NCBI RefSeq assembly: GCF_001612745.1
Contig: NZ_BDBA01000151.1
Coordinates: forward strand, 1-32,488
DNA: 32,488 nucleotides
Direction of reading: 5' to 3'
From: Nocardia amamiensis NBRC 102102
Lineage (GTDB): Bacteria; Actinomycetota; Actinomycetes; Mycobacteriales; Mycobacteriaceae
The position numbers and the translations under genes are program-made. Position 1 is the first letter of the stretch, and every line of letters starts with the position of its first letter. The notes below the pieces were generated by a model. The model worked only from the letters and a program-made list of their open reading frames with translations. It did not search any database and was not told the DNA's origin. Of this stretch, positions 16,927-24,727 are shown one piece after another.

Positions 16927-17943
16927 GTGCGGTGGCAAAGCCAAACCCTGGACGCCGAGGACGGCGCCCTGCCCGGACTCTCCCGGGCAGGTTTGGTGCG
17001 CACCGTGCAGACACCCGAGTTCGAGGGCATCACATTCCACGAGGTGCTGTGCAAGAGCGCGCTGAACAAGGTGCCCGAGGCCTCGAACCTGCCGTTCCAG
17101 TGGACGGTCAATCCGATGCGCGGCTGTTCGCACGCCTGCCGCTACTGTTTCGCCCGCGGCACGCACGAGTACCTGGACTTGGACGCGGGCCGGGACTTCG
17201 ACACGCAGATCGTGGTGAAGACGAACGTCGCCGCTGTTCTGCGCAAGGAACTCGGCAGGCGCTCCTGGCGGCGCGCACCGGTCGCGCTCGGCACCAACAC
17301 CGATCCGTATCAGCGCGCGGAGGGCCGGTATCGGTTGATGCCGGGCATCATTCGCGCGCTGACCGAGTCCGGCACCCCGTTCTCCATCCTCACCAAGGGC
17401 ACATTGCTGCGGCGGGATCTGCCGTTGCTCATCTCGGCCGCCCGCGAGGTGCGGGTGAGTCTCGCGGTGTCCATCGCGATCCTCGACGAGGATCTGCATC
17501 GCAGCCTGGAATCGGGCACACCGTCACCGCGTGCGCGACTGGACTTGGTGCGCGCCCTCACCGACGCGGGATTCGCGGTCAACGTCCTGGTCGCACCGGT
17601 CATCCCGTGTCTCACCGACAGCCGGGCGCACCTGGACGCCATGTTCGGCGCGATCGCCGAGGCCGGTGCGAACTCGGCCGTCGCGTTCCCGATGCACCTG
17701 CGCGGCAGCACCAGGGGCTGGTTCCTGTCCTGGCTGGCCGAGCACCATCCGGCGCTGCTGCGCCGCTACCGTCAGCTCTACGGCCGCGGCGCGTACGTGA
17801 CGCCGGAATACTCGGCCTGGCTGCGCGAACGAGTCGATCCACTGCTGGCCGAGCACGGTTTGACGCCGCGCAGGCAACCCGAACCGGAGGCAGTCCCCGA
17901 AACCGCGGACACGAACGACCCGCAACTGGCATTGTTCGCCTGA
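16927..17943 (+). CDS. Radical SAM protein, Rv2578c family
   Basis: 338 residues. The radical SAM cluster motif CSHACRYC (Cys67, Cys71, Cys74; CX3CX2C) follows TVNPMRGC, and the protein shows the SplB-like features ALGTNTDPYQRAEGRYRLMPGII and FSILTKGTLLRRDLPLL. This matches the actinobacterial Rv2578c family, in which the M. tuberculosis member is DNA-damage induced under LexA. A related group, spore photoproduct lyase, repairs UV-damaged thymine, but whether this family repairs DNA is not established. The GTG start (MRWQSQTLDAEDGALPGL) fits the family's usual N-terminus; GAAGGG lies directly against it, too close to act as a ribosome site, so translation is probably leaderless. The C-terminus ends in NDPQLALFA. 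Confidence 0.92.
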   Translation: MRWQSQTLDAEDGALPGLSRAGLVRTVQTPEFEGITFHEVLCKSALNKVPEASNLPFQWTVNPMRGCSHACRYCFARGTHEYLDLDAGRDFDTQIVVKTNVAAVLRKELGRRSWRRAPVALGTNTDPYQRAEGRYRLMPGIIRALTESGTPFSILTKGTLLRRDLPLLISAAREVRVSLAVSIAILDEDLHRSLESGTPSPRARLDLVRALTDAGFAVNVLVAPVIPCLTDSRAHLDAMFGAIAEAGANSAVAFPMHLRGSTRGWFLSWLAEHHPALLRRYRQLYGRGAYVTPEYSAWLRERVDPLLAEHGLTPRRQPEPEAVPETADTNDPQLALFA

Positions 17944-18007
17944 CGCCGCCATCGGCAAATCTCGCGGGTCCACGCGCTTTGCCGGGCGCACATCGCGTTG
18001 GACGGAG

Positions 18008-18013
18008 TAGTTT
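18008..18013 (+). promoter_or_regulatory. Candidate -10 element of korAB
   Basis: TAGTTT matches TANNNT. Its end is 5 nt before an ATG at 18018, so transcription would start around that codon. No clear -35. Confidence 0.35.
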
Positions 18014-18017
18014 GGCG

Positions 18018-18074
18018 ATGGCACCTCTCAGCGACGAGGAAGTGAAGCAGGCATATGGTTTCACACCAAAATGA
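18018..18074 (+). CDS. Possible 18-residue upstream ORF overlapping korA
   Basis: ATG to TGA encodes MAPLSDEEVKQAYGFTPK. It lies in a different frame from korA, whose ATG at 18055 is inside it; its stop falls 20 nt into korA. It starts where the candidate korAB promoter would initiate, and its own GAGGAAG could serve korA. It might couple translation of korA or be chance; nothing else supports it as a gene. Confidence 0.3.
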   Translation: MAPLSDEEVKQAYGFTPK

Positions 18075-20058
18075 TGTCGGCACAGCGAAATTGGAAAAGG
18101 TCGTCATTCGGTTCGCCGGGGACTCCGGCGACGGAATGCAGTTGACCGGCGATCGCTTCACCCATGAGGCCGCCGCCTTCGGCAACGACCTGGCCACCCA
18201 GCCCAACTTCCCGGCCGAGATCAGGGCGCCGCAGGGCACCCTGCCCGGCGTCTCGTCGTTCCAGATCCAGATCGCCGACTACGACATTCTCACCGCGGGC
18301 GACCACCCCGATGTGCTGGTCGCGATGAACCCCGCCGCGCTCAAGGCGAACCTGGAGGATCTTCCGCGCGGCGCCACCGTCATCGTCAACACCGACGAGT
18401 TCACCAAGCGCACCCTCGCCAAGGTGGGTTACGCCGGCGACCCGCTGGCCGACGACACCCTGTCGGACTTCGTTGTCCACCGGGTCCCGATGACGTCGCT
18501 CACCCTGGGCGCCACCGAATCGACCGGAGTCGGCAAGAAGGACGCCCAGCGGGCCAAGAACATGTTCGCCCTCGGCCTGCTGTCCTGGATGTACGGGCGC
18601 CCGATCGGCGGAACCGAGCGGTTCATGCGGGAAAAGTTCGCCACGAAGCCGGACATCGCCGAGGCCAACGTGCTGGCGTTCCGTGCCGGCTGGAACTACG
18701 GCGAGACCACCGAGAGCTTCGCCACCACCTACGAGATCGCGCCGGCGAAGCTGCCGCCGGGCACTTACCGGCAGATCACCGGCAACACCGCGCTCGCCTA
18801 CGGCCTGATCACCGCCGGTCAGCTCGCGGGACTGCCCGTCTTCCTCGGCACCTACCCCATCACGCCGGCCTCCGACATCCTGCACGAGCTGAGCAAGCAC
18901 AAGAACTTCGGCGTCACGACCTTCCAGGCCGAGGACGAGATCGCCGGGATCGGCGCGGCGCTCGGCGCTTCGCTCGGCGGCGCGCTGGGCGTCACCAGCA
19001 CCTCCGGGCCCGGCCTCGCGCTGAAGAGCGAGACCGTCGGCCTCGCGGTGATGACGGAGCTGCCACTGGTCGTCATCGATGTGCAGCGGGGCGGCCCGTC
19101 CACCGGCCTACCGACCAAAACCGAGCAGGCCGACCTGCTGCAAGCCCTCTACGGCCGCAACGGCGAATCGCCGGTAGCGGTGGTCGCGCCCCGCTCTCCC
19201 GCCGACTGCTTCGCCGCCGCGGTGGACGCCGCACGGATCGCCCTCACCTACCGCACCCCGGTGCTGTTGCTGTCCGACGGCGCGATCGCGAACGGTTCGG
19301 AACCCTGGTCGATTCCCCAGGTGGCGGAGTTGGACCCGATCGACCCGGCGTTCGAGCCGGAGGGCGACGACGGCGACCCGTTCCAGCCCTACACCCGCGA
19401 CCCCGACACGCTCGCGCGCCCGCTCGCGGTCCCCGGCACCAAAGGACGCGCGCACCGGATCGGCGGACTCGAGAAGGCGGACGGCAGCGGCAATATCTCC
19501 TACGACCCGGCCAACCACGAGCTCATGGTGCGATTGCGCCAGGCCAAGATCGACGGCATCGCCGTGCCGGATGTCGAGGTGGACGACCCCGACGGCACAG
19601 CCGAGCTGCTGCTGATCGGCTGGGGCAGCTCCTACGGCCCGATCGGCGAGGCGTGCCGGCGCGCCCGCCGCCGCGGCGTTCCGGTCGCCCAAGCGCACTT
19701 GCGACATCTGAATCCCCTGCCCGCCAACCTGGGCGAGGTCCTGGGCCGTTACCGCATCGTGGTGGCGCCGGAGATGAACGGCGGTCAGCTGGCCATGCTG
19801 CTGCGGGCGAGGTACCTGGTCGACGTGCGGCCGTGGACGAAGGTCGCGGGCACCGCGTTCTCCGCCCAGGAACTGGTCGGCGTCATCGACGCGGCGCTGG
19901 ACGGGTCGATCGAGGAAATGGAACAGAGCAAGGTCTTCGCCGCGCGGGCGCGGGCCACGTACCGGACACGGCAGGACGACGTCCGTGCACAGCCCGGCGC
20001 CGGGCCGAACGCAGGCGAGGCAGACGCTGACCGCACCACCGCTGGGGGTATCGCATGA
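18055..20058 (+). CDS. korA: 2-oxoglutarate:ferredoxin oxidoreductase, alpha subunit
   Basis: 667 residues, a fused gamma-alpha type KorA as in M. tuberculosis Rv2455c. Residues about 14-200 form the gamma-like domain, beginning KLEKVVIRFAGDSGDGMQLTGDRF; the alpha domain follows from about 235 with GNTALAYGLITAGQ and YPITPASDILHEL, then VTSTSGPGLALKSE. With KorB it oxidatively decarboxylates 2-oxoglutarate to succinyl-CoA and reduces ferredoxin, giving a CoA-dependent, NAD-independent TCA route in aerobic actinobacteria. No ferredoxin domain is fused and no ferredoxin gene is adjacent. The ATG at 18055 is preceded by GCAGG; earlier starts are not available in frame with good context. It overlaps korB by 4 nt. 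Confidence 0.95.
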   Translation: MVSHQNDVGTAKLEKVVIRFAGDSGDGMQLTGDRFTHEAAAFGNDLATQPNFPAEIRAPQGTLPGVSSFQIQIADYDILTAGDHPDVLVAMNPAALKANLEDLPRGATVIVNTDEFTKRTLAKVGYAGDPLADDTLSDFVVHRVPMTSLTLGATESTGVGKKDAQRAKNMFALGLLSWMYGRPIGGTERFMREKFATKPDIAEANVLAFRAGWNYGETTESFATTYEIAPAKLPPGTYRQITGNTALAYGLITAGQLAGLPVFLGTYPITPASDILHELSKHKNFGVTTFQAEDEIAGIGAALGASLGGALGVTSTSGPGLALKSETVGLAVMTELPLVVIDVQRGGPSTGLPTKTEQADLLQALYGRNGESPVAVVAPRSPADCFAAAVDAARIALTYRTPVLLLSDGAIANGSEPWSIPQVAELDPIDPAFEPEGDDGDPFQPYTRDPDTLARPLAVPGTKGRAHRIGGLEKADGSGNISYDPANHELMVRLRQAKIDGIAVPDVEVDDPDGTAELLLIGWGSSYGPIGEACRRARRRGVPVAQAHLRHLNPLPANLGEVLGRYRIVVAPEMNGGQLAMLLRARYLVDVRPWTKVAGTAFSAQELVGVIDAALDGSIEEMEQSKVFAARARATYRTRQDDVRAQPGAGPNAGEADADRTTAGGIA

Positions 20059-21134
20059 CCATCGTGGAAACATCGCTCGTCGGCACGGACCTGGGACTGA
20101 CCGGGGTATCCGGGGTGCCGCCCGCGGACGCACCGCAGAAGGTGAAGGACTTCACCTCCGACCAGGAGGTCCGCTGGTGCCCCGGCTGCGGCGACTACGT
20201 GATCCTGGCGACGGTGCGCGGCTTCCTCGCCGAACTCGGATTGCGCAGGGAGAATCTGATGTTCGTCTCCGGGATCGGCTGCTCGAGCCGCTTCCCTTAC
20301 TACTTGGAGGCCTACGGCATCCACTCGATCCACGGTCGGGCTCCCGCGATCGCGACCGGCCTCGCGGTCAGCCGTCCCGATCTGTCGGTCTGGGTGGTGA
20401 CCGGTGACGGCGACGCGCTGTCCATCGGGGGCAACCATCTCATCCACGCGTTGCGCCGCAATGTGAACATGACGATCCTGCTGTTCAACAACCGGATCTA
20501 TGGCCTGACCAAGGGCCAGTACTCCCCGACCTCGGAGCAGGGCAAGATCACCAAGTCCACTCCGATGGGTTCGCCCGACCACCCGTTCAACACCTTGTCC
20601 GTCGCGCTGGGCGCGGAAGCGACCTTCGCCGCCCGTGCGCTGGATTCCGATCGCGCTGGCCTCACCGAGGTGCTGCGCGCCGCCGCCGAGCATCGCGGCA
20701 CGTCGTTCGTGGAGATCCTGCAGGACTGCCCGATCTTCAACGACGGCTCGTTCGACGTGCTGCGCCGGGAGAACGCGGCCGATCACCTCATCCCGCTGCG
20801 GCACGGCGAACCCATCCGGTTCGGCGCCGAGGGCGAATTCGCGGTCGTCCGAAGCGGTTTCGGGCTGAAGGTGGTACGCACCGATAGTGTCGCGGAGTCC
20901 GACATCGTGGTGCACGACGTGTACGCCGACAGTCCGGAGTACGCCTACGCACTGTCGCGGCTGTCCGACCAGGGGCTCGACCATGTCGTCACCGGCGTCT
21001 TCCGCAGCGTCTCGCGGCCGACCTACGACGACGCCGTCCGCTACCAGATCGAGGCCGCACAGGAAAGAAAACCGATCGGTCCGGAATCGCTCCAGGCCCT
21101 GCTCACCGGGCCGGAAACCTGGACGGTCGGATAG
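20055..21134 (+). CDS. korB: 2-oxoglutarate:ferredoxin oxidoreductase, beta subunit
   Basis: 359 residues, orthologous in layout to M. tuberculosis Rv2454c. The N-terminal VRWCPGCGDYVIL carries the CPGCG pair that helps bind the [4Fe-4S] cluster, and GIGCSSRFPYYLEAYGIHSIHGRAPAIATGLA contains another conserved Cys. The thiamine diphosphate motif is GDGDALSIGGNHLIHALRRN with the closing NNRIYGLTKGQ. The C-terminal half has SFVEILQDCPIFND. The ATG overlaps the korA stop (ATGA), so the two subunits are translationally coupled. The gene ends the plus-strand operon. Confidence 0.96.
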   Translation: MTIVETSLVGTDLGLTGVSGVPPADAPQKVKDFTSDQEVRWCPGCGDYVILATVRGFLAELGLRRENLMFVSGIGCSSRFPYYLEAYGIHSIHGRAPAIATGLAVSRPDLSVWVVTGDGDALSIGGNHLIHALRRNVNMTILLFNNRIYGLTKGQYSPTSEQGKITKSTPMGSPDHPFNTLSVALGAEATFAARALDSDRAGLTEVLRAAAEHRGTSFVEILQDCPIFNDGSFDVLRRENAADHLIPLRHGEPIRFGAEGEFAVVRSGFGLKVVRTDSVAESDIVVHDVYADSPEYAYALSRLSDQGLDHVVTGVFRSVSRPTYDDAVRYQIEAAQERKPIGPESLQALLTGPETWTVG

Positions 21135-21152
21135 CGGCTCCGGGCACACCGG

Positions 21153-21177
21153 CTCCGTGCTCGCGGACCGGACGGAG
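21153..21177. terminator. Hairpin after korB
   Basis: 6-bp stem CTCCGT/ACGGAG with a 13-nt loop in the 76-nt gap between korB and the convergent minus-strand gene. Weak. Confidence 0.3.
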
Positions 21178-21210
21178 GCGCTCGGTGCTGCCGTGGCCGA
21201 CTCCTGCGGG

Positions 21211-21858
21211 TCAGCCGAGTGCGGCGACCTCGGTGTCGGTGAGAACGATCGGCGACACCACGTCCTTGGCCCGTGCCAGCTGCACGGCCCGATACAGCGG
21301 CCGCTCCTCCAGACCCGCATCGCGCGCCTCGGCCCGCAATTGATGCACCAGCATGGCGGAAACGGCGACCGCCGCGGCCAACTGACTGGCGGCGAGCGCA
21401 TCGGCGAGCCTGCGCAGGCCGAGCAGATGCAGCTCACGGCCGCTGCCCGCGTCGGTGTACATCGCCAGCGGAACGATCTGCGAGACCTCTCCGGCAGTGA
21501 CCCGCAGAGCGATGCGGCTCAGCCGCGCCGGGAACACCAGCACCTCGACACCCGTGGCCGACGACATCTCCACCTGCCGTTCGCCGAACAGCCTGCGGGC
21601 GTGAATGATCGTCCCCGACAGCCACATTCGCCGCCGCCGCAACGCGATGGCGTACAACACGGTCGGCGCGCCGACGACCATGCCGATGGCGACGGCGATC
21701 GGCCAGCTCACCACGGTCGCCGCCAGCAGCGCGGCGCCGACTCCGATGCCCGATGCGGCCAGCGCGAGGCGGCGCAGCATCGGCGCGTACAGCTCGGGCG
21801 CGACCAAGTCGAGTCCCACCGGCGTGAGCGCCTGCTCGTCATCAGAATTCGTCGACAC
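21211..21858 (-). CDS. Two-helix membrane protein of unknown function
   Basis: 215 residues from GTG 21858 (STNSDDEQALTPVGLDLVAPELY), with GGGCGGAG just upstream; the frame is open further back but the extension is Arg-rich and looks non-coding. Two adjacent membrane helices (about residues 30-50 and 53-72) follow a short acidic cytoplasmic tail. After an RRRRMW positive cluster there is a soluble domain of about 130 residues with TIIHARRLFGERQVEMS and PLAMYTDAGSGRELHLLGLRRLADAL. This PH-like arrangement, two helices then a beta-rich domain, recalls small actinobacterial DUF proteins, but I do not recognise the family. It lies downstream of hisS across a repeat region. Confidence 0.75.
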   Translation of the reverse strand: MSTNSDDEQALTPVGLDLVAPELYAPMLRRLALAASGIGVGAALLAATVVSWPIAVAIGMVVGAPTVLYAIALRRRRMWLSGTIIHARRLFGERQVEMSSATGVEVLVFPARLSRIALRVTAGEVSQIVPLAMYTDAGSGRELHLLGLRRLADALAASQLAAAVAVSAMLVHQLRAEARDAGLEERPLYRAVQLARAKDVVSPIVLTDTEVAALG

Positions 21859-22037
21859 TGCTCCGCCCTCTCGCGACCCCGGCATCGGTGCCCCGGTCAC
21901 GCTACCGTGCCCACCACTCGGCCAGCGGCGGGTTCGGCGCAGAGTACCCCGATCGCGGCGCGCACGCCGCGCAACCGAAGGCCCGCGCCGACCTGCGCCC
22001 GCAGCCTGATCGGCGCTATCCGACCTACCCGTCCCAT
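21859..22037. other. Gene-free stretch before the tandem repeat
   Basis: About 180 nt between the start of the membrane-protein gene and the repeat array. Open frames across it are Arg/Pro-rich and have no ribosome sites. I see no convincing promoter, although the minus-strand gene must be read from here or from hisS. Confidence 0.5.
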
Positions 22038-22268
22038 GCCCGCGCACGACCGCAGCGAAGGCGCGCCTAATGGGCGTGCCAGACGTAGCCCTCAGCCCCG
22101 TGCACGGCCGGAACGACGGCCGGAGTACGCATGAACGGGCGCCGCCGGACGCAGTCCGCCCTCAGCCCGCGCACGGCCGCAGCGAAGGCGGAGGTACGCA
22201 TGAACGGGCGCCGCCGGACGCAGTCCGCCCTCAGCCCGCGCATGGCCGGAGCGAAGGCGGAGGTACGC
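22038..22268. repeat. 69-bp direct tandem repeat, about 3.5 units, abutting hisS
   Basis: Two near-identical units at 22131-22199 and 22200-22268 differ at only two positions. A diverged, shortened unit is at 22070-22130 and a partial one at about 22038-22069. The last unit ends exactly at the base before the hisS stop codon (22269). Each unit begins ATGAACGGGC on the plus strand and contains the small inverted repeat CGGAC-GCA-GTCCG. Since 69 is divisible by 3, plus-strand frames repeat a 23-residue block, but it is basic and without a ribosome site, so I do not call it a gene. Confidence 0.85.
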
Positions 22269-23540
22269 CTATCCCGCCAGCGACTCCCGGATCACACCTA
22301 CCACTTCGGCCAGCGGGATCTGCCGCTGTTCACCGGTCGCCATGTCTTTGAGCCCGATGGTGTTCTCCGCGATGTCGCGGTCGCCCAGCACCAGGGTGAA
22401 CGCCGCCCCCGATCGGTCGGCCGCCTTCATCGCGCCTTTCACGCCACGCCCGCCGTATGCGAGATCGACCCGCACGCCTGCCGCTCGCAGCTGCGCCGCG
22501 AGCACGACCAGCCGCTGTTTGGCCGCGTCCCCCAGCGGCACACCGAAGACCTCACAGCGCGCTGAGGTGCCCGCCGACTTGCCCTCGGCCGCCAGGGCCA
22601 GCATGGTGCGGTCCACGCCGATGCCGAAGCCGATGCCCGACAACGGCTGGCCGCCGAGTTCGGCCATCAGGCCGTCGTAACGACCTCCGCCACCGATGCC
22701 GGACTGCGCGCCGAGACCGTCGTGCACGAATTCGAACGTGGTCTTGGTGTAGTAGTCCAGGCCGCGCACCATGCGGGGGTTCACCACGTAAGGCACGCCG
22801 AGCGCTTCCAGGTGGCCGAGCACCTGCTCGAAGTGCGCCTTGGCCGATTCCGAGAGGTGATCGATCATCAACGGCGCGTTCGCGGTCATCGCGCGCACCT
22901 CGGGCCGCTTGTCGTCCAGCACGCGCAGCGGATTGAGCTGGGCGCGCCGCTTGGTCTCCTCGTCCAGCGGCAGCTGGAACAAGAACTCCTGCAGCAGTTC
23001 CCGATACTGCGGGCGGCAGGTCTCGTCGCCCAGCGAGGTGATCTCCAGCCGGAAACCGTCGAGACCGAGCCCACGGAATCCGGCATCGGCGATGGCGATC
23101 ACCTCGGCGTCCAACGCCGGGTCGTCGACGCCGATCGCCTCGATACCCACCTGCTGCAGCTGCCGGTACCGGCCCGCCTGCGGCCGCTCGTAGCGGAAGA
23201 ACGGACCCGCGTAGCACAGCTTCACCGGCAGCTGACCGCGGTCGAGGCCGTGCTCGATGACGGCGCGCATCACGCCGGCGGTCCCCTCGGGACGCAGTGT
23301 GACGCTGCGGTCACCCCGGTCGGGGAAGGTGTACATCTCCTTGGTGACCACGTCGGTCGACTCGCCGACACCGCGGGCGAACAGGCCCGTGTCCTCGAAG
23401 ACCGGCAGCTCGATATGTCCGTACCCGGCCAGTCGGGCGGCGCGGAGCAGGCCGTCGCGCACCGCGACGAACTCGGCCGAGCCGGGTGGCACGTAGTCCG
23501 GTACCCCCTTCGGGGCGGAGAAGCTGCTGGTCTTGGTCAC
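22269..23540 (-). CDS. hisS: Histidyl-tRNA synthetase
   Basis: 423 residues, a class II synthetase charging tRNA-His. The GTG start (VTKTSSFSAPKGVPDYVPP) has GGAG 5 nt upstream. Motif 2 is FFRYERPQAGRYRQLQQVGIEAIG; the histidine-specific segments are VRGLDYYTKTTFEFVH and GIGGGGRYDGL; motif 3 is in GIGFGIGVDRTMLAL. The C-terminal anticodon-binding domain has VRVDLAYGGRGVKGAMKAADRSGA. The mycobacterial orthologue is Rv2580c. In M. tuberculosis a glyoxalase-II-like gene (Rv2581c) sits between hisS and ppiB; here it is absent and the two are directly divergent with a 139-nt gap. Confidence 0.97.
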   Translation of the reverse strand: MTKTSSFSAPKGVPDYVPPGSAEFVAVRDGLLRAARLAGYGHIELPVFEDTGLFARGVGESTDVVTKEMYTFPDRGDRSVTLRPEGTAGVMRAVIEHGLDRGQLPVKLCYAGPFFRYERPQAGRYRQLQQVGIEAIGVDDPALDAEVIAIADAGFRGLGLDGFRLEITSLGDETCRPQYRELLQEFLFQLPLDEETKRRAQLNPLRVLDDKRPEVRAMTANAPLMIDHLSESAKAHFEQVLGHLEALGVPYVVNPRMVRGLDYYTKTTFEFVHDGLGAQSGIGGGGRYDGLMAELGGQPLSGIGFGIGVDRTMLALAAEGKSAGTSARCEVFGVPLGDAAKQRLVVLAAQLRAAGVRVDLAYGGRGVKGAMKAADRSGAAFTLVLGDRDIAENTIGLKDMATGEQRQIPLAEVVGVIRESLAG

Positions 23541-23580
23541 GATGCTCCAGTTTCCACCACTACGCCCCCGCAAGTCCAAC

Positions 23581-23595
23581 CGGTTCGCCGAACCG
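23581..23595. promoter_or_regulatory. Inverted repeat in the hisS/ppiB divergent region
   Basis: CGGTTCGCCGAACCG, perfect 7-bp arms around one base, 41 nt upstream of the hisS start and about 85 nt upstream of the cyclophilin start. It could be an operator for either gene; no regulator is recognised. Confidence 0.35.
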
Positions 23596-23679
23596 TCTCC
23601 CGGGAAGGATGCGGAGCAGTCTCAGGAAGAAATGGCACACTCTTATCCCGATGTCACCGGATACGGGAGGAACGTGGTA

Positions 23680-24555
23680 GTGCCGAGCAACGAACAGCGA
23701 CGAGCAGCGGCGAAACGCAAGCTGGAGCGTCAGCTCGCCAACCGGGCCGAGCGGGCGCGCAAGCGCAAGCAACTCACGATCGCCGGATCGGTGCTTGGCA
23801 TCGTCGTCGTGGTCGCCGCCGTCACCGGGGTGTACTTCCTGACCCGCGGCGAGGACAGCGGCTCCGACGCCGCCGATGCCTCGCTGTCCAGCGCCCCCAC
23901 CGCCGCCGCGCCGCCCGCGGCGAAGGCCAAGCCCGCGACGGTCGACTGCGTCTACCGCGACAGCGCCAAGCCCGCGGACAAGCCCGCGAACAAGCCGAAG
24001 GCCGACGGCATCCCGACCACCGGTGTCGATGCCAAGGTCAGCGTCAGCATGGAGACCAGCCAGGGACCGATCGGCCTGACCCTGAACAACGCCGAATCGC
24101 CGTGCACGGTGAACAGCTTCGTCAGCCTGGCCGCGCAGAACTTCTTCGACGGCACCGACTGCCACCGGATGACCGCGGACGAGGGTTTGAAGGTGTTGCA
24201 GTGCGGCGACCCGACCGGCACCGGAATGGGCGGCCCCGGTTACGAATTCGACAACGAGTACCCGACCGATCAGTACGCGCCGGACGACCCGAACGCCAGC
24301 CAGAACGCGATCGCCTACAAGCGCGGCGCCCTCGCCATGGCCAACGCCGGTCCAGGCACCAACGGCAGCCAGTTCTTCATCGTCTACGCGGATTCCCAGC
24401 TGCCGCCGCAGTACACGATCTTCGGCACGGTGGACGAGAACAGCCTCGCCACCCTCGACAAGATCGCACAGGTGGGCCAGGACAACTCCAACGGCCCCGG
24501 CGACGGCAAGCCGAACCAGCCGGTCACCCTCCAGTCGGTGCGCATCGACCGCTGA
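23680..24555 (+). CDS. ppiB: Membrane-anchored peptidyl-prolyl cis-trans isomerase (cyclophilin)
   Basis: 291 residues from GTG 23680, with GGGAGG 9 nt upstream; GTG 23674 is the alternative. A basic cytoplasmic segment (PSNEQRRAAAKRKLERQ), one membrane helix (about residues 31-52), and an Ala/Pro/Lys-rich linker precede the extracytoplasmic cyclophilin domain. Typical parts are NSFVSLAAQNFFDGTDCHRM, GTGMGGPGYEFDNEYP, GALAMANAGPGTNGSQFFIVYAD and YTIFGTV. This is the Rv2582 type of mycobacterial cyclophilin, which has the same N-terminal RRAxAKRKLERQL signature. Paired Cys residues (CVYRDS, PCTVN, DCHRM, LQCGD) suggest disulfides outside the cell. It is divergent from hisS and is the last gene matching the mycobacterial order. 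Confidence 0.94.
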   Translation: MPSNEQRRAAAKRKLERQLANRAERARKRKQLTIAGSVLGIVVVVAAVTGVYFLTRGEDSGSDAADASLSSAPTAAAPPAAKAKPATVDCVYRDSAKPADKPANKPKADGIPTTGVDAKVSVSMETSQGPIGLTLNNAESPCTVNSFVSLAAQNFFDGTDCHRMTADEGLKVLQCGDPTGTGMGGPGYEFDNEYPTDQYAPDDPNASQNAIAYKRGALAMANAGPGTNGSQFFIVYADSQLPPQYTIFGTVDENSLATLDKIAQVGQDNSNGPGDGKPNQPVTLQSVRIDR

Positions 24556-24570
24556 GCGCCGAACTCCCGG

Positions 24571-24596
24571 GCCCGCTGCCGAACCCGGCAGCGGGT
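24571..24596 (+). terminator. Terminator of the cyclophilin gene
   Basis: Perfect 9-bp stem CCCGCTGCC/GGCAGCGGG with a 6-nt loop (extendable by a G-T pair), 16 nt after the stop. No T tract. Confidence 0.65.
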
Positions 24597-24627
24597 CCGG
24601 AGTACTACCCGGCCAATCCAGGATAGG

Positions 24628-24656
24628 CGAACCTTTGTTCGGCTAGGTTGACCTAA
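24628..24656. promoter_or_regulatory. LexA-like box overlapping an iron-box-like sequence
   Basis: CGAACCTTTGTTCG (24628-24641) has the core CGAAC-N4-GTTCG of the actinobacterial SOS box, missing only the outermost bases. Overlapping it, 24638-24656 matches the 19-bp IdeR/DtxR consensus at about 14-15 positions, depending on strand. The nearest downstream gene is about 300 nt away. Either match could be fortuitous. Confidence 0.35.
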
Positions 24657-24677
24657 TTCCGAAGATCATCCGGCGCG

Positions 24678-24695
24678 TTCCGGCGCGCGCCGGAA
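24678..24695. repeat. Perfect 18-bp palindrome
   Basis: TTCCGGCGCGCGCCGGAA is fully self-complementary with no central gap. It lies in the gene-free junction before the accessory cluster and could be an operator or form a cruciform. No regulator is recognised. Confidence 0.6.
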
Positions 24696-24727
24696 ATGTG
24701 CGATATATGCTGATAAGCGGCACGCTC

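Noticed and set aside
22131..22565. Plus-strand protein with two 23-residue repeats in the tandem array
   Set aside because: No ribosome site, runs into antisense hisS, basic low-complexity sequence; the repeat is better explained at the DNA level.
21211..23540. CRISPR array at the tandem repeat
   Set aside because: Units are contiguous with no unique spacers, and no cas genes are present.
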